NCBI GenBank assembly: GCA_001913845.2
Contig: MKGP02000020.1
Location: 1-64,000 of the forward strand
DNA from: Limnothrix sp. CACIAM 69d
GTDB lineage: Bacteria; Cyanobacteriota; Cyanobacteriia; CACIAM-69d
Length of the DNA stretch: 64,000 nt
Reading direction: 5' to 3'
This document shows, piece after piece, positions 9,923-18,910 of this stretch. Position numbers and translations under genes: made by a program. Under the pieces are notes generated by a model. It worked only from the letters and a program-made list of their open reading frames with translations, ran no database searches and was not told the DNA's origin. Each line of letters begins with the position of its first letter. Position 1 is the first letter of the stretch.

Positions 9923-9993
9923 CAGAGAACCCAGCATTTGAGCGTTTTGTCAGTCAATCAGTAATCTTGGAAAGGGATTTAGGATCAGAATCA

Positions 9994-10013
9994 TGATTGA
10001 TGCAAGAGGTCTA
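9994..10013 (-). repeat. Solo end of the 175-bp MITE-like repeat
   Basis: The 20 bases here are the exact reverse complement of the left end of the repeat copy at 31334-31353 (TAGACCTCTTGCATCAATCA). No matching body or opposite end is visible nearby, so this looks like a remnant or a deleted copy beside the sigma factor gene. Confidence 0.6.
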
Positions 10014-10054
10014 TTGATTCAATCAATCCGCGCTCACTCAACCCGCAAATTGCC

Positions 10055-11461
10055 CTAGGACAACGCTTCTAGATAATCCCGTACCTGGTTGCGATGGCGC
10101 GGTTGGCGCAGTTTTTGCAAGGCCTTCGCCTCAATTTGCCGCACCCGCTCCCGTGACAAGTCCAACGCCCGCCCAATTTCCGCCAAGGAATAGGGGCTGC
10201 TGTGGCCCAAGCCAAACCGCATTTGAATCACGTCCCGCTCGCGGCTGGTCAGTTGTGCCAACAGTTGTTGCAAATCCCGTTGCAACGACTCCCGCATCAG
10301 GTTCTCTTCCGGCGAAGCGCTATCCGCCTCCAGCAAATCCCCCAACTCGGTGTCCTTATCCTTGCCCACCTTTGTTTCCAGCGAAACAGCCCGGGGCACG
10401 CGCATCAACACCTCGCGCACCTGGGCGGGGGTCATGTCCAACTCAGCGGCCACGTCATCAAGGGTGGCCGTGCGGCCCTTGGCTTGGGAAATTTTCCGTT
10501 GGGCCTTCTTGATTTTGTTCAGCTTCTCGGTGATATGCACCGGTAGCCGAATGGTGCGGCTCTGGGTGGCGATCGCCCGAGTAATGCCTTGGCGAATCCA
10601 CCAATAGGCATAGGTGCTGAAGCGATAACCCTTGGTGGGATCAAACTTCTCAACGGCCCGCTCCAGGCCCAAGGTTCCTTCTTGAATCAAATCCAGCAGT
10701 TCCAAACCCCGGTTTTGATACTTCTTGGCCACGGATACCACCAGGCGCAAGTTGGCCTTGATCATCCGCTCCTTGGCCCGCGTGCCTTGGGTTTGGATGT
10801 CTTCCAACTCCGCCAGGGTTAGTTGGGCAACAGCAGCCCAGCGGTTTTTGCCCTTGTTCAAATCGGCCTTCAGCTCCGGCACTGTCACACCGGCTTCGCG
10901 GGCCCAACGCTCGATCGAGGGGCGATGGCCCAGGGTGGCGCAAAGGCGATCGCGCACAGCCACCAGGTTCACCAACCGTTCCAGTTGCGGTTCCTCGGGG
11001 CAGGCGGCCGTTTCCCGCAGCCGCAACAGTTGCATATATCGCTGCACCTTTTGGGCTTCGGTCACTTCCTCGTCCCGACCCAACAGCCGCACACGCCCAA
11101 TCTCTTGGAGATACAGACGCACGAGATCGGTGGTTCTGCGGCGATCGCGCCGGCCATCCTGGGCCAAGGCCGCCTTTACGTCCTCATCCTCTTCCTCAAG
11201 GCGATCGGCCCCGAGGTCATCTGTGCCCAACTCTTCAGCGCTCAAGTCATCTACGCCCAAATCTTCAACCTCAAATCCCGAACCACTCAGCTCACTTTCC
11301 AGGGTCGTTTCGTCAAAATCCTGGTCTCCGGAATCAAGGGATTCTTCGGAGTGGTCTTCTTGCTCATCCAGCAGGCCACTGGACAACTCAGGCGACAAAT
11401 CGATCGGCGATTTACTAAAGAATTGATCTGAATCGAAAAAGTTGATAGGCATAGCAGTCAT
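10055..11461 (-). CDS. sigC: Group 2 RNA polymerase sigma-70 factor, SigC-like
   Basis: A primary-like sigma factor that directs RNA polymerase to promoters. About 468 residues: an acidic, serine-rich N-terminal tail (residues 10-95), region 1.2 (DLVRLYLQEIGRVRLLGRDEEV near 110), region 2 with KANLRLVVSVAKKYQNRG and RFSTYAYWWIRQ near 300, region 3, and region 4 ending in YSLAEIGRALDLSRERVRQIEAKA. The absence of region 1.1 and the wording LLGRDEEVTEAQKVQRYM point to cyanobacterial SigC, a non-essential group 2 factor used in stationary phase or stress, rather than SigA or SigB/D; I place this at moderate confidence. ATG at 11461 is preferred because GGTAGAG precedes it; upstream ATG 11488 and downstream ATG 11452 are alternatives. 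Confidence 0.85.
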   Translation of the reverse strand: MTAMPINFFDSDQFFSKSPIDLSPELSSGLLDEQEDHSEESLDSGDQDFDETTLESELSGSGFEVEDLGVDDLSAEELGTDDLGADRLEEEDEDVKAALAQDGRRDRRRTTDLVRLYLQEIGRVRLLGRDEEVTEAQKVQRYMQLLRLRETAACPEEPQLERLVNLVAVRDRLCATLGHRPSIERWAREAGVTVPELKADLNKGKNRWAAVAQLTLAELEDIQTQGTRAKERMIKANLRLVVSVAKKYQNRGLELLDLIQEGTLGLERAVEKFDPTKGYRFSTYAYWWIRQGITRAIATQSRTIRLPVHITEKLNKIKKAQRKISQAKGRTATLDDVAAELDMTPAQVREVLMRVPRAVSLETKVGKDKDTELGDLLEADSASPEENLMRESLQRDLQQLLAQLTSRERDVIQMRFGLGHSSPYSLAEIGRALDLSRERVRQIEAKALQKLRQPRHRNQVRDYLEALS

Positions 11462-11488
11462 AGTCTCTACCGCTCCGAAGATGCGCAT

Positions 11489-12190
11489 GAATCAAGCGAG
11501 TCCAACACCCTCAATGCGCCAGTTGCTGCATAGCTATCGATCTATCGCCGCATGGGTTCGTTTTTAAGCCTGGATCGCCAGTGCGCGCGGCCGGAATAGG
11601 GATCGATGGGAAGCTGCCCTGATGCTAACTATCGTAGTGAGGCTCCTCTGAATGCTCAGTGACCGAAGCGGCGTTCTCGAACAATCTTCGTCACGGAGCG
11701 CTAGTTAGCCGGATCGCCATTACGGTCGATAATCGATCGCCATCCTGTGTGATCTCGATCGCTGGTAGGAACCTCCGTCCACAAATTCACCCCTAAGATG
11801 TAGTTATCGTGAATTGTTCCCGGGATGACGGTCTCCCAAGAATGTCTTAAGACTTCTTTGGATTTTGTCTGAACTTTTACAAAAAAAGATAAATTTTGTA
11901 AATTGCAATACCGGCAATTTAGGAATTAATCCTGATCAACTATCAATTAAAGACCCATCCCCAGAATTCCGAAATTGAATTGGGCCATCGGGGTTAAGGC
12001 TCTGATTCCATCCAATTGTCAGTGATGAGTCAATGGATGGTTGATGAATTACCTCTTGATTATTGATTGATGATGATTCCCAATTTCAAAAAATTACATC
12101 AATTTGAGTGAACTTGCTTTGGCTGACACTATCAGGGTTATGGATTTTTGTATTGATTTTTAACTGATTTTGATCGAACTATAAAGAATT
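11489..12190. other. Long intergenic region upstream of the sigma factor gene
   Basis: About 700 bases without a credible gene. The half nearest the sigma gene is mixed and contains a few CGATCG cores; the half from 11870 to 12190 is strongly AT-rich. It must carry the sigma factor promoter. I see no tRNA-like cloverleaf and no open frame with cyanobacterial character. A small RNA cannot be excluded. Confidence 0.5.
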
Positions 12191-12197
12191 CATAACC

Positions 12198-12233
12198 CAA
12201 AAATCATGGGGCGATCTTGACCCAGATCACCCC
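12198..12233 (-). terminator. Probable terminator of the PucC-like gene
   Basis: Read on the minus strand, a 10-bp stem with one mismatch (GGGGTGATCT at 12233-12224 pairing with 12217-12208, loop of 6) is followed by ATGATTTTTGGG. It lies 23 bases beyond the stop of the transporter gene. Confidence 0.6.
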
Positions 12234-12255
12234 TCGCCGGAAGACAAGCCCTGGC

Positions 12256-13758
12256 TTAGTCCATTTCCACCTGCAAAACGTTGGCGATCGCCTGTTGGGA
12301 ATCGGTTTTGAACTCCCGCACATTCACCCACCACAACAACCCGATCGCGATCGCCATCATCAACGCTTCCACCGCAAACACCGTGACGAAGCCATAGATC
12401 GGTTGCCCAAACAGCGCCAGCCCAACCCGTTGGTAAATTAAGCCGCCCAACCAGGTAGACAGGGCCTTAGCCAAGGCCTGGGCCAAACCCCAAGCCCCAA
12501 TGAACGTGCCGGCCGTTTCCGCCGCCGTTAGATCCAACATCAGGGTCAAGGCCCCGGTGGTGACAACGCCCGAGGTGAGACCAAAAATGCCCACGGCCGC
12601 TTGCAAAGCGGTAGGATTCGCCCCGATCGCCCCGGGATTGGGACTGCTGGAAAATCCCGCCAAGATGATTAGCCCCAGCGCCGCGATCGTCAGCAAACAA
12701 CCGAGCTTTGTGGTGCGCTGTTTGCCCAACCGAGGAATCAGGCCAAAGCCCGTGACCACCAACCCCAAGAGGGTTCCCGTGCCAAAGAATGCATTCAAGC
12801 TCGTGGTGGCCGAAGGGGGCATGTTGAACACTTCGCCGCCGTAGTTTTCGAGAACGGCTTCTTGCAAAAACAGGCCCAAGGTCATGGCCAGCAAGAATGC
12901 GAAAAAGATGCCCGTTTGCCGACTGGCGGTCAAAATTCGCAGGGCCCGCCCGAGGGTAATTTGGTCTTCCCGTTCCGCCAAGTGCGATCGCAGGCCATAG
13001 CGCGAAAACCGTTTTTCCACACCCCAGGTGGCCACAAAGGCCAACCCAACCACGCTCGCGGGCACAATGATGAACAGTTGGTTCAAGGCCCCTTGCAAAG
13101 CGGCGAGGCTGTTGGCCGCTTCGGCCCGTTTCAGGAGAATCGAAGTCAGGATGGCTCCGATGATGATCCCCACCATCAGCATTGACCAAACCACACCCAC
13201 TAGGCGAGATCGATCATCCTCGTCCGACACATCCACCAACAAAGCCGCAAAGGGTGTGGAACTGGCACTGATGGAGAGGCCATAGCCCGCAAACAGCAAC
13301 CCAAGGGCGATCGTCCAAAGGCCCGTGGTTCCCTCCCAAGACCAACCGCCCGCCTGCGCCACGGCCGCGCCCAATTGCCACATCACCTGCACAATCAAAA
13401 ACGAGAGCACCGCAAAACACATGGCCCCCAGCCAGACATAGCCCGATCGATGCAACTGAAACAGGGGCTTGGCATCGGACAGTTGCCCAAACCAAACACG
13501 GGCGGGCGCAATGAACTGGTGCAGGGCGATCGCCCCCGCCGCCACATCCAGGGGAATGGCCAACTCATTGCCCATCACCCGGTTCAGCAGCCCCAAGGTA
13601 AGCACCGACATCATGCCCAGGCCCATTTGAAACAGGCCCAAGCGCAACATCACCGGCAGGGAAAGCTTAGGGGGCTGTTGGGGCAAGTCATGGTGCGGGG
13701 GCAACTCCAATGGGGAAGGCAACGGATTCAAAGTGGATTCGGGAGACTCTGGAGGCAT
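12256..13758 (-). CDS. PucC/BCH-family MFS protein (light-harvesting or pigment-related facilitator)
   Basis: A 500-residue polytopic membrane protein of the BCH1/PucC branch of the major facilitator superfamily. In purple bacteria PucC helps assemble LH2; cyanobacterial homologues are usually found near chlorophyll or antenna functions, and their substrate is uncertain. About twelve hydrophobic helices are visible after a 35-residue proline-rich cytoplasmic tail, with family-typical segments RLGLFQMGLGMMSVLTLGLLNRVM near residue 40 and STPFAALLVDVSDEDDRSRLVG near 170. ATG at 13758 is chosen so the protein starts MPPESPES; the frame extends to 13887 but that part overlaps a 20-bp tandem repeat and is unlikely to be coding. 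The gene is alone and flanked by long non-coding stretches. Confidence 0.85.
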   Translation of the reverse strand: MPPESPESTLNPLPSPLELPPHHDLPQQPPKLSLPVMLRLGLFQMGLGMMSVLTLGLLNRVMGNELAIPLDVAAGAIALHQFIAPARVWFGQLSDAKPLFQLHRSGYVWLGAMCFAVLSFLIVQVMWQLGAAVAQAGGWSWEGTTGLWTIALGLLFAGYGLSISASSTPFAALLVDVSDEDDRSRLVGVVWSMLMVGIIIGAILTSILLKRAEAANSLAALQGALNQLFIIVPASVVGLAFVATWGVEKRFSRYGLRSHLAEREDQITLGRALRILTASRQTGIFFAFLLAMTLGLFLQEAVLENYGGEVFNMPPSATTSLNAFFGTGTLLGLVVTGFGLIPRLGKQRTTKLGCLLTIAALGLIILAGFSSSPNPGAIGANPTALQAAVGIFGLTSGVVTTGALTLMLDLTAAETAGTFIGAWGLAQALAKALSTWLGGLIYQRVGLALFGQPIYGFVTVFAVEALMMAIAIGLLWWVNVREFKTDSQQAIANVLQVEMD

Positions 13759-13852
13759 GGTGCTAGGAGGAACAGAAAATTCAAAGATAGATGGGGATCG
13801 TAGTTGGAGGGCTGTGATTCGGATTCGTGAGCCTCTGATCCTGCCGTCGCGG

Positions 13853-13923
13853 GATCCTAGGGAGCAAGGCCAGATCCTAGGGAGCAAGGCCAGATCCTAG
13901 GGACAAGGGGCTTGAGCATCTTG
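13853..13923. repeat. 20-bp tandem repeat joined to a GACAAGGGGCTT dispersed repeat
   Basis: The unit GATCCTAGGGAGCAAGGCCA occurs at 13853-13872 and 13873-13892, with a third partial copy at 13893-13903. It runs directly into GACAAGGGGCTTGAGCATCTTG (13902-13923), a 22-base word found again at 63853-63874 and, in variant form, at 62881 and 63989. This is a dispersed palindromic-type repeat family in this genome. The remainder of the 13759-14280 gap is AT-rich and shows only a candidate promoter. Confidence 0.75.
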
Positions 13924-14197
13924 TTTGAGGCGGTTAGGCTAGGAAAATTAGCCATTTCCGCCTCAATCGATCAAATTCGATGACAAGCCCTGACTCCTAG
14001 GTTGGATCTGGGTTGAAATTTTTGGATCTGGGTTGAAATTTAAGCTGGTTGATAAAAGGTTTTGACCCAAATTTTGCAGCCGACTCGCCGGGGGCGATCG
14101 CTCTCCAATTTTAAAAGGCATACCGGAACTTCCCCTTCAGTCCCGAAATCCTGACGGAATTTTGGGGAATGCCCAAATTTCTTGAAGAATAAATCCT

Positions 14198-14203
14198 TAT
14201 AAT
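14198..14203 (+). promoter_or_regulatory. Candidate -10 box upstream of the small conserved protein gene
   Basis: A perfect TATAAT lies 78 bases before the ATG at 14281 in an AT-rich setting. A convincing -35 hexamer at 17 bases is not present (the TTGAAG at 14182 is too close), so a group 2 sigma or activator-dependent promoter is possible. This is a weak call based on the -10 match alone. Confidence 0.35.
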
Positions 14204-14280
14204 TGGTTCACAGAAATTAATGTTTTGTCTAAAATTTCTCATCAACTCCAGCCCAAACCTTTAGAGAACGAGATCCAACC

Positions 14281-14616
14281 ATGACCGGATTCATTCGTGG
14301 CCTGTTCGGCGGCAACAAAAAAGAAGAAGCACCCGCGCCCCAACCCGCTCGCCAAAAGGAAACCCAGGATTTCTTCTTGGATTTTGACAGCGCTCGCACC
14401 TTCGGGGACATTGAGCGGATGCGCAAGGAAGTGGAAGTCCACAAGACTTTCCCCAAGGGAACTACGCCCGTTGAACAACCGGCCAAACCCAAGGCCAAGG
14501 CTGCGGAACCCACCAGCAGCGCTCCGGCCAGCACGGCCGGCGAAACCCTGGAACGCCGCAAGGCCGATCGCAACTTGGATGCGTTCCGCAGCATGGCTAA
14601 GGATCTGAAAAAGTAG
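14281..14616 (+). CDS. Small conserved cyanobacterial protein of unknown function
   Basis: A soluble, highly charged protein of 111 residues: a short amphipathic N terminus (MTGFIRGLFGG), a lysine-rich linker, a segment DFFLDFDSARTFGDIERMRKE at about residues 36-56, a long Pro/Ala/Thr/Lys-rich low-complexity stretch (60-90), and a basic C terminus with ERRKADRNLDAFR. There is no signal peptide or membrane helix. It is most likely partly disordered. The ATG follows AACGAGATCC, a weak ribosome binding site, and a strong hairpin terminator lies 52 bases after the stop, supporting a real short transcript. I do not recognise a named family and assign no function. Confidence 0.75.
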   Translation: MTGFIRGLFGGNKKEEAPAPQPARQKETQDFFLDFDSARTFGDIERMRKEVEVHKTFPKGTTPVEQPAKPKAKAAEPTSSAPASTAGETLERRKADRNLDAFRSMAKDLKK

Positions 14617-14667
14617 GCGGGATCTCAAAACTGGGATCGCAAAACGAATCCAGTCGATCGCCACGGG

Positions 14668-14707
14668 AGGGAGAGCAATGTTGAATTGTTCTCCCTTCTG
14701 TTTGTTG
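14668..14707 (+). terminator. Terminator after the small conserved protein gene
   Basis: A 12-bp stem with a single G-U wobble (AGGGAGAGCAAT at 14668-14679 pairing with 14685-14696), loop GTTGA, is followed by TCTGTTTGTT. It closes the monocistronic unit that begins at 14281. Confidence 0.8.
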
Positions 14708-14905
14708 ATGGGTGCTGATGCTGGTTAATGCTTGCGGCTTCGTTCTGGTCGTGATTGCTTCTTGGGCTGGTTCATTTGGAGAGCGATCTTTCGGCAGTTA
14801 AGCTGTTGATTGCCACTGCAAGCTAGGGCGATCGCGCCGCTGATGGCTTTCAAAGGTGGCTGCCCGGTGCAAACTCCTGATGAATGAGACAACGAGATCT
14901 GGCCT

Positions 14906-16456
14906 ATGACCTACTTGCGGACTGACGACCCATCCTCCCAGCGGCCGAAAATTAGTCCCGGTCGGTTACGGGAAATTCAGGAGGAGGCTGAACGGCTGCA
15001 ATGGTTGCTGGCCTCGTTGCTGGTGTTGCCGGGAGTGTTGGATAACGAGGTGGGCAAGGCGTTTGCGCAGTTTTTGGGAACGGTGCTGGAGCGATCGCGC
15101 GATGCGACGGATATTACGTTGGCCTATGGGCGCTGGTTTCGGGCGTTGATGACCGCGGGCCAAAGCTGGGGGGACTATTTGCTTGATCGCCTGGTAACGG
15201 TGGACACGGTATTGGCTCCGGTGCTCAAAGGCAAGACGATCGAGCAATTGCCCTCGGCCACGATCGCGGCGATCGACCATGATTTACGAGCATTTCAGCA
15301 ACTGTGGCAGTTTGAGCCATCCTTGGCTTGTCAGTGGGCCCAGGAGTTGGCGGGTGGGGCGATCGAGCTAGTGGCCTGGAGTGGGCCCGGTGCTGACTCA
15401 GAAACGAAATTGGATTCACTCGACGCATCTGATCCGCTTGATGTCTCTGATCAGCTTGACAAGTCGGATCAATCCAATGAGTCGGATCAATCCAATGAGT
15501 CGGATCAAGCTAACATCACCGAGCCGGAAACCAAACCGGAAACCAAACCCAATCCCAAAGCCGCACTCCGGGCCCAGTTGCGCAACCTGGACGACTGGGC
15601 GACAGCCACACCAGCTTTGGTGCGTTATTTGGCAGTGGCCGATCGGGGACAGTTCAGCGAGTCCCGAGCTTTTCGTTGGCGATCGGGGCAGCTTGTGCCG
15701 GTGACCCATCCTGACCCGATCGACCTGCCCGACCTGGCCGGCTATGACGGCCCCAAGGCGCAACTAATCCAAAACACGGAATTTCTGTTGGCCGGTCACC
15801 GGGCGCTAAACGTGTTGCTGTATGGGGCACGGGGCACGGGGAAATCATCCCTCGTGAAGGCGCTGCTGTCGGCCTATGGCGATCGGGGGTTGCGATTGGT
15901 GGAGGTGGCCAAGCAAGAGCTGGATCATCTGCCGGAGATTGTGGACTTGCTGCGGAGCGCACCCCAAAAATTCATCTTATTTGTGGATGATTTGTCCTTT
16001 GAGGAGGATGACGAAGCCTTCAAGGCGTTGAAGGTTTGCCTGGAGGGCGGCATCACGGAGCGGCCAAAGAATGTGGTGGTCTATGCCACTTCAAACCGAC
16101 GACATTTGGTGCGGGAATATTTTGCCGATCGCCCCCGGCCCAGCGATGCGGATGAGGTGCAGTCCTGGGATACGGTGCAGGAAAAGCTCTCCTTTGCCGA
16201 TCGCTTTGGCCTGACGTTGACCTTTGAGGCGGCCGACCAAGACACCTATTTAGAAATCGTGAATCATTTGGCTGATTTAGCCAATCTCGGGATTGATCGG
16301 GCAGAATTGCGGTTTCGAGCTTTGCAGTGGGCCACGCGCCACAATGGGCGATCGGGTCGCACGGCTCGCCAGTTCATCGACTTCCTCACCGCCGAGCAGG
16401 CCTTGGCTAACGAGGCGGCTCCCAGCGCTGAGGCTTCCGAGGCCTCGGAAGCTTGA
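14906..16456 (+). CDS. DUF815-family AAA ATPase
   Basis: A 516-residue protein with an N-terminal helical region (1-160), an acidic repetitive linker (about 168-210), and a C-terminal P-loop ATPase of the DUF815 type. The Walker A motif GARGTGKSS is at about residue 306 and Walker B FILFVDDLSFEE at about 356; the sensor-like TSNRRH follows near 396. DUF815 ATPases resemble AAA proteins, and their cellular role is not established. The linker is built from 18-bp DNA repeats coding for SDQSNE units and 12-bp repeats coding for ETKP, so its length probably varies between strains. The next gene starts 43 bases downstream on the same strand, suggesting cotranscription. Confidence 0.85.
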   Translation: MTYLRTDDPSSQRPKISPGRLREIQEEAERLQWLLASLLVLPGVLDNEVGKAFAQFLGTVLERSRDATDITLAYGRWFRALMTAGQSWGDYLLDRLVTVDTVLAPVLKGKTIEQLPSATIAAIDHDLRAFQQLWQFEPSLACQWAQELAGGAIELVAWSGPGADSETKLDSLDASDPLDVSDQLDKSDQSNESDQSNESDQANITEPETKPETKPNPKAALRAQLRNLDDWATATPALVRYLAVADRGQFSESRAFRWRSGQLVPVTHPDPIDLPDLAGYDGPKAQLIQNTEFLLAGHRALNVLLYGARGTGKSSLVKALLSAYGDRGLRLVEVAKQELDHLPEIVDLLRSAPQKFILFVDDLSFEEDDEAFKALKVCLEGGITERPKNVVVYATSNRRHLVREYFADRPRPSDADEVQSWDTVQEKLSFADRFGLTLTFEAADQDTYLEIVNHLADLANLGIDRAELRFRALQWATRHNGRSGRTARQFIDFLTAEQALANEAAPSAEASEASEA

Positions 16457-16499
16457 TGGCTCGGGGTTCACCGTTGATGTTGATTTAGACGAGCCAACT

Positions 16500-17303
16500 A
16501 TGCATGGGCCCATTCCGGAACACCGCTTTTTTGCTTATCTAACTTGGCAAGAGATCGCGGCCTTGCCCGATCGGGAGCGGGCCGTGGTGATTTTGCCGGT
16601 GGGGGCGATCGAGCAGCATGGGCCCCACTTGCCCCTGAATGTGGACAGCGCGATCGTGAACGGAATTCTCGGGCGATCGCTCCAATGGCTCGATCAACAA
16701 CGGCCCGACGTGGTGGCCTATGCCCTGCCACCGTTGTTCTACGGCAAATCTAACGAACATCTGGCGCTGCCGGGAACCATTTCCCTCAGCGCCACCACGC
16801 TCCTGTCCTTGGTGATGGACATTGGCCACAGCCTCTATCGATCGGGCTTTCGGAAGTTGCTGTTGCTGAATGGCCACGGAGGACAGCCCCAGGTGTTGGA
16901 TATTGCCGCCACGGATCTCCATGAGCAATATCCTGACTTTTGGACTTATTCCTGTTTTGTGTGGCGATCGGCCAATTACAAGCCCCTTTTGAACCCGGCG
17001 GAAACCCTGGGAATGCACGCGGGCGATGCGGAAACCTGCGTGATGTTGGCCCTTGATCCCGATCGGGTGCGGATGCAACGGGCCCAAGCAGAGATGCCCC
17101 TGATCCATCCGGGCAAACGATTGGGGCCCAAGGGAGCCTTAACCTACGCCTGGACAATTCAAGATCTGAGCCAAAGTGGCGTGATCGGTGACCCAACGGC
17201 GGCGGCGGCCGATCGGGGCGAACAGATTATTGAACTGCTCGCCCGCAACTGGGCTGAGATCCTGGCCGAAATCTACGACTACTACCCGATCGCCCAGCCC
17301 TAG
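16500..17303 (+). CDS. Creatininase-family metal-dependent amidohydrolase
   Basis: A 267-residue cytoplasmic enzyme of the creatininase superfamily, which hydrolyses cyclic or linear amides using two metal ions. Members outside creatinine degradation act in other pathways, so creatinine is not necessarily the substrate. The metal-binding motif GAIEQHGPHLPLNVDS is at about residues 36-51, LLNGHGGQ near 122, and HAGDAETC near 176, all intact. ATG at 16500 is preferred: an extension upstream would overlap the ATPase gene and has no family resemblance. The stop codon overlaps the stop of the convergent RTX gene by 4 bases. Pairing with the DUF815 gene suggests coexpression. Confidence 0.85.
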   Translation: MHGPIPEHRFFAYLTWQEIAALPDRERAVVILPVGAIEQHGPHLPLNVDSAIVNGILGRSLQWLDQQRPDVVAYALPPLFYGKSNEHLALPGTISLSATTLLSLVMDIGHSLYRSGFRKLLLLNGHGGQPQVLDIAATDLHEQYPDFWTYSCFVWRSANYKPLLNPAETLGMHAGDAETCVMLALDPDRVRMQRAQAEMPLIHPGKRLGPKGALTYAWTIQDLSQSGVIGDPTAAAADRGEQIIELLARNWAEILAEIYDYYPIAQP

Positions 17304-18898
17304 CCCAGGATGGCCCAACTGTTGAAACTACTGGACAAATTGGCAGGCGCATTGGGGAAGGTGGCGATTGTTTGCACGCCGGATCCGTTGTTGAACTGCA
17401 ACGCAACCCCCGTGCCGCTACTGACAAAGGCAAACCCGCCCCGCTCCGGATCCACCGAGAACACCCGCAGGGTCGTAATTCCCCCAAATCCGGTGCTCCG
17501 AATCACCAATTTGTCCAACGTGGGGTCAAAGTCCGTCAGCACATCACCCCCTTCAGCGGGCGTGTTGTAGATAAAGAAATCGCTGCCCCCCGTGGCCAGC
17601 AACGTATCAGATCCAACGCCTCCTTCCATGGAGTCATTGCCCTCGCCGCCATCAATCAAATCGTTGCCACCACTGCCCTTCAGCAAATCTGCACCGCCCA
17701 GACCGGTGATCGTATCGTTGCCATCCAACGCATCGATCGTGTCATCCCCAAACGTGCCTTGAATATTGTCATTGCCGGTGGAGGGCTGGGTGGAACCGGT
17801 GCTGCCCGTGCCGCCCGTGCTGCCGCTCACGCCGCCCGTGGTGGTATCTGTGCCCACGGGGGTGAGGAAACTGAGGCGCTGGCTATTTTTCACGATCGCA
17901 ATCAGCCGCTCCGTGTTGTTGGTATCCACCAACGTCAGGAACGTATCGGCCGCATTCAGCCCCGTTCCCGGAACCACCACCACCCGCGAGGCAATGTTGC
18001 CCTCGAACCCAATCAGGTCTTGGGTGAAGTCATAGTCAGCGATGATGTCAACGCCGCCTGCTTGTCCTGAAACGATGAAGGTATCGCCGCCATTGCCCCC
18101 AATCAGGGTGTTGCTGCCTTGGTTGCCATACAGGGTGTCGTTGCCGTTATCGCCGGACAGGCGATCGTCTCCGGTACCGCCGAAGATCACATCTTCGTTG
18201 TCGCCGCCGTTGATCGTATCCGCATCGCCGTTGCCGTTGAGGGTGTCGCTGCCTTCGCCGCCATTGATGATGTCAAGGTCGCGGCCGCCCAGAATCAGAT
18301 CAGCCCCGCTGTCGCCATTCAGATCATCATTACCATCGCCGCCATTGATGGTGTCGGCTTCCCGGCCGCCAAAAACTACGTCGTCCCCTCGACTGCCATC
18401 GATTCGATCGTTCCCTTGGCTGCCAAAAATCAGGTCATTGCCCTGGCCACCAAAGATCACATCGTTGCCCAAATCTCCGAATAGGATGTCTTCGCCCTCG
18501 TTGCCTTGCAGCAGGTCATCGCCCTGGCCACCGTAGAGGGTATCGGCTCCCACGTCGCCCCATAGGGTGTCGTTCCCTTGGCTGCCTCGCAGGATGTCGG
18601 GATCTTGGCCACCGAAGAGCAGATCGTTGCCATCGTTCCCATCCAGCAGATCGTTATCTTCGTTGCCGTAAAGGGTGTCATTTCCCTTACCGCCAAAGAG
18701 TTGGTCACTGCCAAAGCCCCCTTGCAGGAAGTCGTTGCCATCGTTGCCATTGAGAATGTCGTTGTCGCGGCCCCCTTGGAGGGCATCGTTACCGGCTAAG
18801 CCAATGAGGGTGTCGCTCCCTTCGTTGCCAAAAATTTGGTCGTTGTCGTTGGTTCCGGTGAGGAGGTTGGGAAGGTTGTTACCGTTAATGATGGCCAT
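17300..18898 (-). CDS. RTX-type calcium-binding repeat protein
   Basis: A 532-residue protein made of hemolysin-type nonapeptide repeats (GGxGxDxLx) that fold as a calcium-loaded parallel beta-roll. A first block of about 28 repeats covers residues 15-285; a beta-rich segment follows (285-360, DVIADYDFTQDLIGFEG), then a Gly/Ser/Thr linker (362-385), a second short block (385-440), and a C-terminal segment with FDPTLDKLVIRS of the type used as a type I secretion signal. There is no Sec signal, as expected for type I export. ATG 18898 is preceded by GGAG at good spacing; a TTG at 18910 is an alternative. No ABC exporter or membrane fusion protein is encoded in this window, so the exporter must be elsewhere. 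An adhesive, S-layer-like or enzymatic role cannot be told apart. Confidence 0.88.
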   Translation of the reverse strand: MAIINGNNLPNLLTGTNDNDQIFGNEGSDTLIGLAGNDALQGGRDNDILNGNDGNDFLQGGFGSDQLFGGKGNDTLYGNEDNDLLDGNDGNDLLFGGQDPDILRGSQGNDTLWGDVGADTLYGGQGDDLLQGNEGEDILFGDLGNDVIFGGQGNDLIFGSQGNDRIDGSRGDDVVFGGREADTINGGDGNDDLNGDSGADLILGGRDLDIINGGEGSDTLNGNGDADTINGGDNEDVIFGGTGDDRLSGDNGNDTLYGNQGSNTLIGGNGGDTFIVSGQAGGVDIIADYDFTQDLIGFEGNIASRVVVVPGTGLNAADTFLTLVDTNNTERLIAIVKNSQRLSFLTPVGTDTTTGGVSGSTGGTGSTGSTQPSTGNDNIQGTFGDDTIDALDGNDTITGLGGADLLKGSGGNDLIDGGEGNDSMEGGVGSDTLLATGGSDFFIYNTPAEGGDVLTDFDPTLDKLVIRSTGFGGITTLRVFSVDPERGGFAFVSSGTGVALQFNNGSGVQTIATFPNAPANLSSSFNSWAILG

Positions 18899-18910
18899 GG
18901 GGCGCTCCAA

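Noticed and set aside
13759-13887. N-terminal extension of the PucC-like protein (43 residues)
   Set aside because: It is encoded partly by a 20-bp tandem repeat and is Arg/Ser-rich without a signal; ATG 13758 gives the usual family N terminus.
17300-18898. S-layer or toxin identity for the RTX protein
   Set aside because: Only calcium-binding repeats are visible; no SLH domain, toxin acylation domain or adjacent type I exporter supports a specific role.
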